Source: JAPOUP01 sp965221405 (lineage in GTDB: Bacteria > Pseudomonadota > Alphaproteobacteria > Rhodobacterales > Rhodobacteraceae). Taken from it: a stretch of DNA of 64,000 nucleotides. The DNA is taken from positions 372,001-436,000 of the forward strand of contig CBDCSE010000001.1 in NCBI GenBank assembly GCA_965221405.1. Reading direction: 5' to 3'. The position numbers were made by a program, and so were the translations under genes. The notes beneath the pieces were generated by a model. The model searched no databases. It saw only the letters and a program-made list of their open reading frames with translations, and was not told the DNA's origin. Of this stretch, positions 54,379-62,593 are shown piece by piece (positions within the stretch are counted from its first letter, which is position 1; each line of letters opens with the position of its first letter).

Positions 54379-54475
54379 CGCCACACGGCCCGAAAACGAC
54401 GGCCCGGAACGCGGCTGAAAAGCCCGGGTCCGGTTTGGCTGGACGCATCGCCGGGCTAGTGTTATCGCTGCGGCC

Positions 54476-55516
54476 ATGAGCGGAAAAGGCGAAACCGGCC
54501 CGGGCGTTCCGGCGGATGAGCGCCCGACCGCCCGCGCGAAGGGCCGGCGGCGGGGGACATCCCCCACCCCGCACGATGCCCTGTTCCGGGCGGTGCTTTC
54601 AGATCCCGTGCGGGCCCGGACGTTCCTGCGGGATCACCTGCCCAACGAGATCGCGGGCCTGCTTGCGGACAGACCGCCGAGGATACTGGACGGCAGCTTT
54701 GTGGACGAGGCGCTGCGCGGGAGCCAGTCGGACCTTCTGATGGAGGTGGAGACGGCGGCCGGGCGACCGGCTTTCATATACGCCCTGCTGGAGCACAAGA
54801 GCTATCCCGATCCCGGCGCGGCGCTGCAGCTGGCCGGATACATGATCCGTATATGGCTACGCTACGCCCAAGGCAGGGCGGAGAGACTCCGGAACCTTCC
54901 CCCGATCGTCCCCATGGTGCTATACTCCGGGAAATCCCGCTGGGCGGTGCCTGACGGACTGGCGGAGACGATCGCCGGCGACGATCCGGCGCTGGTCTTC
55001 CTGCCGGGGGAGCGGTTCATCTTCCGGTGGCTGACGGAGATGACGCCTGAAGAGCTGTCCAGCGATGCGGTGGTGCAGGCCGGATTCGTGACGCTGACGC
55101 AGAGGGCGCTCACGTTCCTGCGGCGGGTCGTCGGGGCGCTGGCCGAGAACCCGGTTTTGCAGCGGCAGGTGATCGAATATATCCTGCGGACCTATCCGGA
55201 CGTGCGGCTCGACGATCTGAGCAGCGGTCTGAGCACCGCCGGCGCCAACCAGATGGAGGAGCTTATGGGAACCATCGCCGAGACTTTGAGAGCAGAGGGC
55301 AGGGCCGAGGGCAGGACCGAGGGCAGGGCCGAGGGCAGGACCGAGGGCAGGACCGAGGGCAGGGCCTGGTCGCTGATCCGCGTCCTTGAAAGCCGGTTCG
55401 GTTCCTTGCCGCAGGGCGTCAAGGACCGGATCGTCAGGGCCGATCCCGACCAGCTTGACGCGTGGCTCGACCGGGTGCTGGACGCCGGAAGCCTGGACTC
55501 GGTGTTCTCGGGCTAA
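54476..55516 (+). CDS. Rpn family nuclease, array copy 2 (6 repeats)
   Basis: The 346-aa protein has the same sequence as copy 1 except for the repeat segment, which here has six units in the order A, A, T, A, T, T (first residue of each x-E-G-R). This is the longest version in the array. Catalytic residues D86, E106 and K108 are intact. The intergenic distance to copy 1 is 97 bp and contains the same leader as every other copy, so all copies are probably expressed alike. Confidence 0.93.
   Translation: MSGKGETGPGVPADERPTARAKGRRRGTSPTPHDALFRAVLSDPVRARTFLRDHLPNEIAGLLADRPPRILDGSFVDEALRGSQSDLLMEVETAAGRPAFIYALLEHKSYPDPGAALQLAGYMIRIWLRYAQGRAERLRNLPPIVPMVLYSGKSRWAVPDGLAETIAGDDPALVFLPGERFIFRWLTEMTPEELSSDAVVQAGFVTLTQRALTFLRRVVGALAENPVLQRQVIEYILRTYPDVRLDDLSSGLSTAGANQMEELMGTIAETLRAEGRAEGRTEGRAEGRTEGRTEGRAWSLIRVLESRFGSLPQGVKDRIVRADPDQLDAWLDRVLDAGSLDSVFSG
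55265..55516 (+). CDS. Putative internal RpnS-type protein, copy 2 (83 aa)
   Basis: The same GGAGG-N5-ATG at 55255-55267. The product has six four-residue units, so its dimerisation helix would be the longest of the set, 16 residues longer than in copy 1. Confidence 0.6.
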   Translation: MGTIAETLRAEGRAEGRTEGRAEGRTEGRTEGRAWSLIRVLESRFGSLPQGVKDRIVRADPDQLDAWLDRVLDAGSLDSVFSG

Positions 55517-55613
55517 CGCCACACGGCCCGAAAACGACGGCCCGGAACGCGGCTGAAAAGCCCGGGTCCGGTTTGGCTGGACGCATCGCCGGGCTAGTGT
55601 TATCGCTGCGGCC

Positions 55614-56642
55614 ATGAGCGGAAAAGGCGAAACCGGCCCGGGCGTTCCGGCGGATGAGCGCCCGACCGCCCGCGCGAAGGGCCGGCGGCGGGGGACATCC
55701 CCCACCCCGCACGATGCCCTGTTCCGGGCGGTGCTTTCAGATCCCGTGCGGGCCCGGACGTTCCTGCGGGATCACCTGCCCAACGAGATCGCGGGCCTGC
55801 TTGCGGACAGACCGCCGAGGATACTGGACGGCAGCTTTGTGGACGAGGCGCTGCGCGGGAGCCAGTCGGACCTTCTGATGGAGGTGGAGACGGCGGCCGG
55901 GCGACCGGCTTTCATATACGCCCTGCTGGAGCACAAGAGCTATCCCGATCCCGGCGCGGCGCTGCAGCTGGCCGGATACATGATCCGTATATGGCTACGC
56001 TACGCCCAAGGCAGGGCGGAGAGACTCCGGAACCTTCCCCCGATCGTCCCCATGGTGCTATACTCCGGGAAATCCCGCTGGGCGGTGCCTGACGGACTGG
56101 CGGAGACGATCGCCGGCGACGATCCGGCGCTGGTCTTCCTGCCGGGGGAGCGGTTCATCTTCCGGTGGCTGACGGAGATGACGCCTGAAGAGCTGTCCAG
56201 CGATGCGGTGGTGCAGGCCGGATTCGTGACGCTGACGCAGAGGGCGCTCACGTTCCTGCGGCGGGTCGTCGGGGCGCTGGCCGAGAACCCGGTTTTGCAG
56301 CGGCAGGTGATCGAATATATCCTGCGGACCTATCCGGACGTGCGGCTCGACGATCTGAGCAGCGGTCTGAGCACCGCCGGCGCCAACCAGATGGAGGAGC
56401 TTATGGGAACCATCGCCGAGACTTTGAGAGCAGAGGGCAGGGCCGAGGGCAGGACCGAGGGCAGGACCGAGGGCAGGACCGAGGGCAGGGCCTGGTCGCT
56501 GATCCGCGTCCTTGAAAGCCGGTTCGGTTCCTTGCCGCAGGGCGTCAAGGACCGGATCGTCAGGGCCGATCCCGACCAGCTTGACGCGTGGCTCGACCGG
56601 GTGCTGGACGCCGGAAGCCTGGACTCGGTGTTCTCGGGCTAA
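55614..56642 (+). CDS. Rpn family nuclease, array copy 3 (5 repeats)
   Basis: The 342-aa protein is the same as the other copies outside the repeat, with five units in the order A, A, T, T, T. The nuclease residues are intact and the gene is undamaged. The unit order differs from copy 2 by loss of the inner A-T pair and gain of a T, which suggests slippage or unequal recombination inside the 12-bp repeat rather than simple end trimming. Confidence 0.93.
   Translation: MSGKGETGPGVPADERPTARAKGRRRGTSPTPHDALFRAVLSDPVRARTFLRDHLPNEIAGLLADRPPRILDGSFVDEALRGSQSDLLMEVETAAGRPAFIYALLEHKSYPDPGAALQLAGYMIRIWLRYAQGRAERLRNLPPIVPMVLYSGKSRWAVPDGLAETIAGDDPALVFLPGERFIFRWLTEMTPEELSSDAVVQAGFVTLTQRALTFLRRVVGALAENPVLQRQVIEYILRTYPDVRLDDLSSGLSTAGANQMEELMGTIAETLRAEGRAEGRTEGRTEGRTEGRAWSLIRVLESRFGSLPQGVKDRIVRADPDQLDAWLDRVLDAGSLDSVFSG
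56403..56642 (+). CDS. Putative internal RpnS-type protein, copy 3 (79 aa)
   Basis: The same GGAGG-N5-ATG, with the ATG at 56403. The product has five units. Confidence 0.6.
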   Translation: MGTIAETLRAEGRAEGRTEGRTEGRTEGRAWSLIRVLESRFGSLPQGVKDRIVRADPDQLDAWLDRVLDAGSLDSVFSG

Positions 56643-56739
56643 CGCCACACGGCCCGAAAACGACGGCCCGGAACGCGGCTGAAAAGCCCGGGTCCGGTTT
56701 GGCTGGACGCATCGCCGGGCTAGTGTTATCGCTGCGGCC

Positions 56740-57744
56740 ATGAGCGGAAAAGGCGAAACCGGCCCGGGCGTTCCGGCGGATGAGCGCCCGACCGCCCGCG
56801 CGAAGGGCCGGCGGCGGGGGACATCCCCCACCCCGCACGATGCCCTGTTCCGGGCGGTGCTTTCAGATCCCGTGCGGGCCCGGACGTTCCTGCGGGATCA
56901 CCTGCCCAACGAGATCGCGGGCCTGCTTGCGGACAGACCGCCGAGGATACTGGACGGCAGCTTTGTGGACGAGGCGCTGCGCGGGAGCCAGTCGGACCTT
57001 CTGATGGAGGTGGAGACGGCGGCCGGGCGACCGGCTTTCATATACGCCCTGCTGGAGCACAAGAGCTATCCCGATCCCGGCGCGGCGCTGCAGCTGGCCG
57101 GATACATGATCCGTATATGGCTACGCTACGCCCAAGGCAGGGCGGAGAGACTCCGGAACCTTCCCCCGATCGTCCCCATGGTGCTATACTCCGGGAAATC
57201 CCGCTGGGCGGTGCCTGACGGACTGGCGGAGACGATCGCCGGCGACGATCCGGCGCTGGTCTTCCTGCCGGGGGAGCGGTTCATCTTCCGGTGGCTGACG
57301 GAGATGACGCCTGAAGAGCTGTCCAGCGATGCGGTGGTGCAGGCCGGATTCGTGACGCTGACGCAGAGGGCGCTCACGTTCCTGCGGCGGGTCGTCGGGG
57401 CGCTGGCCGAGAACCCGGTTTTGCAGCGGCAGGTGATCGAATATATCCTGCGGACCTATCCGGACGTGCGGCTCGACGATCTGAGCAGCGGTCTGAGCAC
57501 CGCCGGCGCCAACCAGATGGAGGAGCTTATGGGAACCATCGCCGAGACTTTGAGAGCAGAGGGCAGGACCGAGGGCAGGACCGAGGGCAGGGCCTGGTCG
57601 CTGATCCGCGTCCTTGAAAGCCGGTTCGGTTCCTTGCCGCAGGGCGTCAAGGACCGGATCGTCAGGGCCGATCCCGACCAGCTTGACGCGTGGCTCGACC
57701 GGGTGCTGGACGCCGGAAGCCTGGACTCGGTGTTCTCGGGCTAA
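56740..57744 (+). CDS. Rpn family nuclease, array copy 4 (3 repeats)
   Basis: The 334-aa protein is the same as the others outside the repeat, with three units in the order A, T, T. It is the only copy whose second unit is T, so its repeat may have arisen by loss of the second A unit from a longer array. Nuclease residues are intact. Confidence 0.93.
   Translation: MSGKGETGPGVPADERPTARAKGRRRGTSPTPHDALFRAVLSDPVRARTFLRDHLPNEIAGLLADRPPRILDGSFVDEALRGSQSDLLMEVETAAGRPAFIYALLEHKSYPDPGAALQLAGYMIRIWLRYAQGRAERLRNLPPIVPMVLYSGKSRWAVPDGLAETIAGDDPALVFLPGERFIFRWLTEMTPEELSSDAVVQAGFVTLTQRALTFLRRVVGALAENPVLQRQVIEYILRTYPDVRLDDLSSGLSTAGANQMEELMGTIAETLRAEGRTEGRTEGRAWSLIRVLESRFGSLPQGVKDRIVRADPDQLDAWLDRVLDAGSLDSVFSG
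57529..57744 (+). CDS. Putative internal RpnS-type protein, copy 4 (71 aa)
   Basis: The same GGAGG-N5-ATG, with the ATG at 57529. The product has three units. Confidence 0.6.
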   Translation: MGTIAETLRAEGRTEGRTEGRAWSLIRVLESRFGSLPQGVKDRIVRADPDQLDAWLDRVLDAGSLDSVFSG

Positions 57745-57841
57745 CGCCACACGGCCCGAAAACGACGGCCCGGAACGCGGCTGAAAAGCCCGGGTCCGGT
57801 TTGGCTGGACGCATCGCCGGGCTAGTGTTATCGCTGCGGCC

Positions 57842-58858
57842 ATGAGCGGAAAAGGCGAAACCGGCCCGGGCGTTCCGGCGGATGAGCGCCCGACCGCCCG
57901 CGCGAAGGGCCGGCGGCGGGGGACATCCCCCACCCCGCACGATGCCCTGTTCCGGGCGGTGCTTTCAGATCCCGTGCGGGCCCGGACGTTCCTGCGGGAT
58001 CACCTGCCCAACGAGATCGCGGGCCTGCTTGCGGACAGACCGCCGAGGATACTGGACGGCAGCTTTGTGGACGAGGCGCTGCGCGGGAGCCAGTCGGACC
58101 TTCTGATGGAGGTGGAGACGGCGGCCGGGCGACCGGCTTTCATATACGCCCTGCTGGAGCACAAGAGCTATCCCGATCCCGGCGCGGCGCTGCAGCTGGC
58201 CGGATACATGATCCGTATATGGCTACGCTACGCCCAAGGCAGGGCGGAGAGACTCCGGAACCTTCCCCCGATCGTCCCCATGGTGCTATACTCCGGGAAA
58301 TCCCGCTGGGCGGTGCCTGACGGACTGGCGGAGACGATCGCCGGCGACGATCCGGCGCTGGTCTTCCTGCCGGGGGAGCGGTTCATCTTCCGGTGGCTGA
58401 CGGAGATGACGCCTGAAGAGCTGTCCAGCGATGCGGTGGTGCAGGCCGGATTCGTGACGCTGACGCAGAGGGCGCTCACGTTCCTGCGGCGGGTCGTCGG
58501 GGCGCTGGCCGAGAACCCGGTTTTGCAGCGGCAGGTGATCGAATATATCCTGCGGACCTATCCGGACGTGCGGCTCGACGATCTGAGCAGCGGTCTGAGC
58601 ACCGCCGGCGCCAACCAGATGGAGGAGCTTATGGGAACCATCGCCGAGACTTTGAGAGCAGAGGGCAGGGCCGAGGGCAGGACCGAGGGCAGGGCCGAGG
58701 GCAGGGCCTGGTCGCTGATCCGCGTCCTTGAAAGCCGGTTCGGTTCCTTGCCGCAGGGCGTCAAGGACCGGATCGTCAGGGCCGATCCCGACCAGCTTGA
58801 CGCGTGGCTCGACCGGGTGCTGGACGCCGGAAGCCTGGACTCGGTGTTCTCGGGCTAA
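57842..58858 (+). CDS. Rpn family nuclease, array copy 5 (4 repeats)
   Basis: The 338-aa protein is the same as the others outside the repeat, with four units in the order A, A, T, A. It is the last copy. Identity with the unit ends at GCGGC (58891), and no further rpn sequence follows. Nuclease residues are intact. Downstream is 360 bp of non-coding DNA before the FtsB-like gene. Confidence 0.93.
   Translation: MSGKGETGPGVPADERPTARAKGRRRGTSPTPHDALFRAVLSDPVRARTFLRDHLPNEIAGLLADRPPRILDGSFVDEALRGSQSDLLMEVETAAGRPAFIYALLEHKSYPDPGAALQLAGYMIRIWLRYAQGRAERLRNLPPIVPMVLYSGKSRWAVPDGLAETIAGDDPALVFLPGERFIFRWLTEMTPEELSSDAVVQAGFVTLTQRALTFLRRVVGALAENPVLQRQVIEYILRTYPDVRLDDLSSGLSTAGANQMEELMGTIAETLRAEGRAEGRTEGRAEGRAWSLIRVLESRFGSLPQGVKDRIVRADPDQLDAWLDRVLDAGSLDSVFSG
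58631..58858 (+). CDS. Putative internal RpnS-type protein, copy 5 (75 aa)
   Basis: The same GGAGG-N5-ATG, with the ATG at 58631. The product has four units. Confidence 0.6.
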   Translation: MGTIAETLRAEGRAEGRTEGRAEGRAWSLIRVLESRFGSLPQGVKDRIVRADPDQLDAWLDRVLDAGSLDSVFSG

Positions 58859-58890
58859 CGCCACACGGCCCGAAAACGACGGCCCGGAAC

Positions 58891-59219
58891 GCGGCGGGAA
58901 GGAACCGGATCCATGCCCCGCGAAGCGGTTTAACTTCACCACGCGATGCCACGGGATTGGTACCGCTCGAGAGCCGTCGGCGGAACGTCGTTCGCAGCGC
59001 CAGATAAGCCATCTCGCGTCTTCCCCGTTGATCGCCTTAACACACACCCGGAATATCGCGTCACGTCCGCCGTCCCGCGACTACGGCATATGCACTATCA
59101 GGCGGGAATCGATCCGTCCTCACTTTCCCGCCCGATAGTTATTTTGGGCTTTTCAAACATCAGTCATTGGGTTTAATGTCAGGCCACCGTTCGATAGAAG
59201 CGGAAACACGAGGCACGGT
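58891..59219. other. Intergenic region between rpn array and ftsB-like gene
   Basis: No gene was recognised. GAGG at about 59210 is the ribosome-binding site of the next gene. Confidence 0.45.
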
Positions 59220-59522
59220 ATGGCCCGCAGAAAACCGCCACCCGCACTATTGGGAGCCTTGTTCGTCCTCTTCGCATTCGGAGTGGGCGCGTATTTCGCG
59301 TTCTCGTCGGTGCAGGGAGATTATGGTGTATTTCGCCGCATCCAGATCGAAGCGGAAACCGAAGCGCTAAGGATCGAGCGGGATCGTCTGACGCGGGAAG
59401 TGGCGCAGCTCCGAAACAAGACCCGGCGCCTCAGCGATGACTATCTGGATCTGGATCTTCTTGACGAGCAGGCGCGGGATGTGCTCGGACTTGTCCGCAG
59501 CGACGAGGTCGTACTCAGGTAG
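59220..59522 (+). CDS. ftsB: FtsB/DivIC-type septum formation initiator
   Basis: The 100-aa protein has one N-terminal span (ALLGALFVLFAFGVGAYFAF), followed by a periplasmic coiled coil (RIQIEAETEALRIERDRLTR, EVAQLRNKTRRL) and a short conserved tail YLDLDLLDEQARDVLGLVR, where the D-x-x-D-E-x-A-R-x-x-L-G-x-x-x motif is typical of alphaproteobacterial members. FtsB bridges FtsL and FtsQ in the divisome. Its place upstream of pdhA is conserved in alphaproteobacteria. GAGG with 7 nt spacing supports the start. Confidence 0.88.
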   Translation: MARRKPPPALLGALFVLFAFGVGAYFAFSSVQGDYGVFRRIQIEAETEALRIERDRLTREVAQLRNKTRRLSDDYLDLDLLDEQARDVLGLVRSDEVVLR

Positions 59523-60070
59523 TCGTATGTCCGACGACCTATCCCGTGCCGACCCGGACTGACAGTCTCACCCACCTCAGGCCAATACTCACGATGGCTT
59601 TCCGGCGCATCCCCGAACTTCGAGGGGCGTGGCCTTCAGCCGCTTCGTGCCGCGCCCGAGAGCAGCCTCCATCACGACACGGTCTCCGTGTGTGGCGGAC
59701 AACCGGGCTTCCCTGACCGCAGGAACCCTTGACTGCGGTCAATGGTTTCACTCTCCCATAGGTTTCCCGTTCGATTGCTCAGCGGGTACCCTTCCCTGCC
59801 CCGCGATACCGCCTCCGCAATGTTCAAGCGTTTTCCGCGATCACCACCGGGCAAAGACCGCTACCGGGACCTATCGCCGTCACCCACCACGGTCCCGCCC
59901 CGTGCGCAACATGGCAAAACCCCAACCCATTTGCATTCAGCAATCCAGCTCTGTCTGAAAACATTGGGGCCTCGCCCGGCCATAGCACCCGTTCGTAAGG
60001 GTATTTCACTGCGCAGGTGTTTCGCGTAACCTGCCGCCAGCCCACCAACTGCGGATAGGAGGTCAATGGT
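59523..60070. other. Intergenic region upstream of pdhA
   Basis: It is open in several frames but no protein family is recognisable and no repeat is seen. It probably contains the pdh promoter. AGGAGG at 60057-60062 is the pdhA ribosome-binding site. Confidence 0.5.
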
Positions 60071-61069
60071 ATGACCGCAAGAAAAGGTCCCCGATCAACC
60101 AACGTTCCCAAGGAAGAGCTTATGGAATTCTACCGTTCCATGCTGCTTATCCGCCGTTTCGAGGAGAAGGCAGGCCAGTTATATGGCATGGGATTGATCG
60201 GAGGTTTCTGTCATCTCTACATCGGGCAGGAGGCGGTCGTGGTGGGACTGGAAGCCACCGCGAATGCCGGCGACCAGCGCATCACCAGCTACCGGGATCA
60301 CGGACATATGCTGGCGTGCGGCATGGACCCTAAGGGAGTGATGGCCGAACTGACCGGCCGCGCGGGCGGCTATTCCAAAGGCAAAGGCGGGTCGATGCAC
60401 ATGTTCTCCAAGGAAAAGGAATTCTACGGTGGACACGGCATAGTCGGTGCCCAGGTGCCGATCGGTACGGGTCTGGCGTTCGCGAACAGATACAGGGCGA
60501 ACGATGCCGTCAGCTTCACGTATTTCGGCGACGGATCCGCCAACCAGGGCCAAGTTTACGAATCCTTCAACATGGCCGCACTTTGGATGCTGCCGGTGAT
60601 ATTCATAATCGAGAACAACCAGTATGCGATGGGCACGGCGCAGAGGAGGTCAACCTCCACTCCTGACCTGCACAGCCGCGGGAAAGCATTCGGTATCCCG
60701 GGTGGGGAGGTGGACGGCATGGACGTACTGGCGGTGAAAGCCGCCGGAGCGAAGGCGTTGCGACACTGCCGTGCCGGAAAAGGGCCGTATATCCTTGAGG
60801 TCAAAACCTATCGCTATCGCGGTCACTCGATGTCGGATCCCGCGAAATACCGTACCCGGGAAGAGGTCCAGAAGGTTCGCGAGGAACGCGACCCGATCGA
60901 GCACGTGCGCCAGATTCTGCTGACCGGAAAACACACCGGAGAGGATGACCTGAAAACGATTGATCGGGAAGTCAAGGAGATCATCAACAACGCGGCGGAT
61001 TTCGCGAGGGAAAGCGCCGAGCCGACGGCTGCGGAACTCTGGACCGACGTATATGACGAGGCTGTCTGA
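60071..61069 (+). CDS. pdhA: Pyruvate dehydrogenase E1 component, alpha subunit
   Basis: The 332-aa protein is the TPP-dependent alpha subunit that decarboxylates pyruvate. The TPP/Mg motif is GDGSANQGQVYESFNMAALW ... ENN, and GGFCHLYIGQEAVVVG, SYRDHGHMLACGMDPKGVMA and the loop YRYRGHSMSDPAKYRTREEV (phosphorylation-loop equivalent) are canonical. The start ATG is 8 nt after AGGAGG. It is the first gene of pdhA-pdhB-pdhC; the gap to pdhB is 117 bp. Confidence 0.97.
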   Translation: MTARKGPRSTNVPKEELMEFYRSMLLIRRFEEKAGQLYGMGLIGGFCHLYIGQEAVVVGLEATANAGDQRITSYRDHGHMLACGMDPKGVMAELTGRAGGYSKGKGGSMHMFSKEKEFYGGHGIVGAQVPIGTGLAFANRYRANDAVSFTYFGDGSANQGQVYESFNMAALWMLPVIFIIENNQYAMGTAQRRSTSTPDLHSRGKAFGIPGGEVDGMDVLAVKAAGAKALRHCRAGKGPYILEVKTYRYRGHSMSDPAKYRTREEVQKVREERDPIEHVRQILLTGKHTGEDDLKTIDREVKEIINNAADFARESAEPTAAELWTDVYDEAV

Positions 61070-61186
61070 TGGCACAAAGCTTACAGTCAGAATCTAATAT
61101 TGTTGGTGGAGGCGTAAAGCGACCTGCACGGCCGCGGATAGAGCGGAACCAAATGCCTGATAACCAGAAATTTCGGAGACAGACCT

Positions 61187-62593
61187 ATGGCCACTAACAT
61201 CCTCATGCCGACGCTATCTCCCACGATGGAAGAGGGAACACTGGCGAAGTGGCTGGTCCGTGAAGGTGACGCCGTTTCTTCAGGGGACATAATCGCGGAG
61301 ATCGAGACGGACAAGGCGACAATGGAATTCGAAGCCGCTGACGATGGTGTGATCGGAAAGATCCTGGTTCCCGAACAAACCGAAGGAATAAAGGTCAACA
61401 CACCCATCGCGGTAATCGTTGGCGAAGGCGAGGAGTTAGGTGAGGACCTCGGCGGGATGACCGCCCCCGATCCAAACGTATCATCGGAAAACGCGTCGTC
61501 AGGAAATGGGGTTCCAGACTCCATTCCGGGAGCCGCTTTGCCCGCACAACCTGCCATGCACGGCGAAGACCCGGTGCCGGACTGGCCGGAAGACTGCGAA
61601 ATGAAGTCGCAGACGGTGCGCGAGTGCTTAAGGGACGCGATGGCCGAGGAGATGCGCAGGGACACCGATGTCTTTATCATGGGCGAGGAAGTCGCGGAGT
61701 ACCAGGGTGCCTACAAGGTAACGCAGGGCCTACTCGATGAATTCGGCGACCGCCGGGTCGTGGACACGCCCATCACCGAGCATGGCTTCGCGGGGGTCGG
61801 AGTCGGCGCGGCCTTCGGTGGACTGAAGCCAATCGTCGAATTCATGACCTTCAACTTCGCCATGCAGGCATTGGACCAGATCGTCAACTCAGCCGCGAAG
61901 ACGCTTTATATGTCTGGTGGCCAGATGGGCTGCCCCATCGTGTTCCGCGGGCCCAACGGAGCCGCCGCCCGGGTGGCGGCGCAGCATAGTCAGGACTACG
62001 CGGCCTGGTATATGCATATTCCAGGACTGAAGGTTGTCATGCCCTATTGCGCGGCCGACGCGAAGGGTCTCCTCAAGGCAGCGATACGCGATCCAAATCC
62101 GGTGATTTTTCTGGAAAACGAAATCCTGTACGGGCAGAGTTTCGATGTTCCGGACATCGAGGATCTGGTTGTTCCGCTTGGAAAGGCGCGCACCTGGCGA
62201 GAGGGTAGCGACGTGACGATAGTGAGCTTCGGGATAGGAATGAAATACGCGCTTGAAGCGGCCGCCCAATTGGAAAAAGATGGTGTGAGCGCGGAAGTCA
62301 TCGACCTTCGGACCTTGCGTCCGATGGACACGGATACCGTGATCCGATCCGTAATGAAAACCAACCGCTGCGTGACGGTGGAGGAGGGATGGCCCCAGGG
62401 CTGTGTCGGCAACTACATCTCTTCGGTGCTTATGCAGCGAGCTTTCGACTACCTCGACGCTCCGGTCCTGAACTGCACTGGCAAGGACGTGCCGATGCCA
62501 TATGCCGCGAATCTCGAAAAGCACGCTTTGGTGACCGCAGGCGAAGTCATGGAAGCCGTCAGACAGGTAACCTACTTTCAGGGAGAGGCGTGA
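61187..62593 (+). CDS. pdhB: Pyruvate dehydrogenase E1 component, beta subunit with lipoyl domain
   Basis: The 468-aa protein carries an N-terminal lipoyl domain (residues 1-80) with the modified K43 in ETDKATMEFEA, a Pro/Ala/Ser linker (85-135), then the E1-beta core: VRECLRDAMAEEMRRDTDVF, GEEVAEYQGAYKVTQGLLDE, PITEHGFAGVGVGAAFGGLK, FRGPNGAAARVAAQHSQDYA and the C-terminal transketolase domain (VTVEEGWPQGCVGNYISSVL). A lipoyl domain on E1-beta is characteristic of alphaproteobacteria. The stop overlaps the pdhC start (TGATG). Confidence 0.97.
   Translation: MATNILMPTLSPTMEEGTLAKWLVREGDAVSSGDIIAEIETDKATMEFEAADDGVIGKILVPEQTEGIKVNTPIAVIVGEGEELGEDLGGMTAPDPNVSSENASSGNGVPDSIPGAALPAQPAMHGEDPVPDWPEDCEMKSQTVRECLRDAMAEEMRRDTDVFIMGEEVAEYQGAYKVTQGLLDEFGDRRVVDTPITEHGFAGVGVGAAFGGLKPIVEFMTFNFAMQALDQIVNSAAKTLYMSGGQMGCPIVFRGPNGAAARVAAQHSQDYAAWYMHIPGLKVVMPYCAADAKGLLKAAIRDPNPVIFLENEILYGQSFDVPDIEDLVVPLGKARTWREGSDVTIVSFGIGMKYALEAAAQLEKDGVSAEVIDLRTLRPMDTDTVIRSVMKTNRCVTVEEGWPQGCVGNYISSVLMQRAFDYLDAPVLNCTGKDVPMPYAANLEKHALVTAGEVMEAVRQVTYFQGEA

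Larger units (their letters stand above)
53321..58890 (+). repeat. Tandem array of five rpn units
   Basis: Unit starts (GCGGCTGAAAAGCCCGGGTC) are at 53321, 54411, 55549, 56675 and 57777, and the array ends at 58890. Unit lengths are 1090, 1138, 1126, 1102 and 1114 bp. All differences are multiples of 12 bp and lie in one place, an internal 12-bp repeat (GAGGGCAGGGCC or GAGGGCAGGACC). Outside it the predicted proteins are identical in sense and antisense frames, so the DNA is identical or nearly so. Each unit carries its own leader, gene and 3' flank. Confidence 0.96.

Noticed and set aside
55300..55370. GAGGGCAGG repeats as a CRISPR or regulatory repeat
   Set aside because: The 12-bp units are contiguous, without spacers, and keep the reading frame. 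They are coding microrepeats.
53211..58479. Long antisense frames opposite each rpn copy (up to 261 aa) repeated five times
   Set aside because: They are shadows of the GC-rich sense genes; the sense strand has the nuclease motifs, and the antisense proteins are Pro/Arg-rich without family motifs or ribosome-binding sites.
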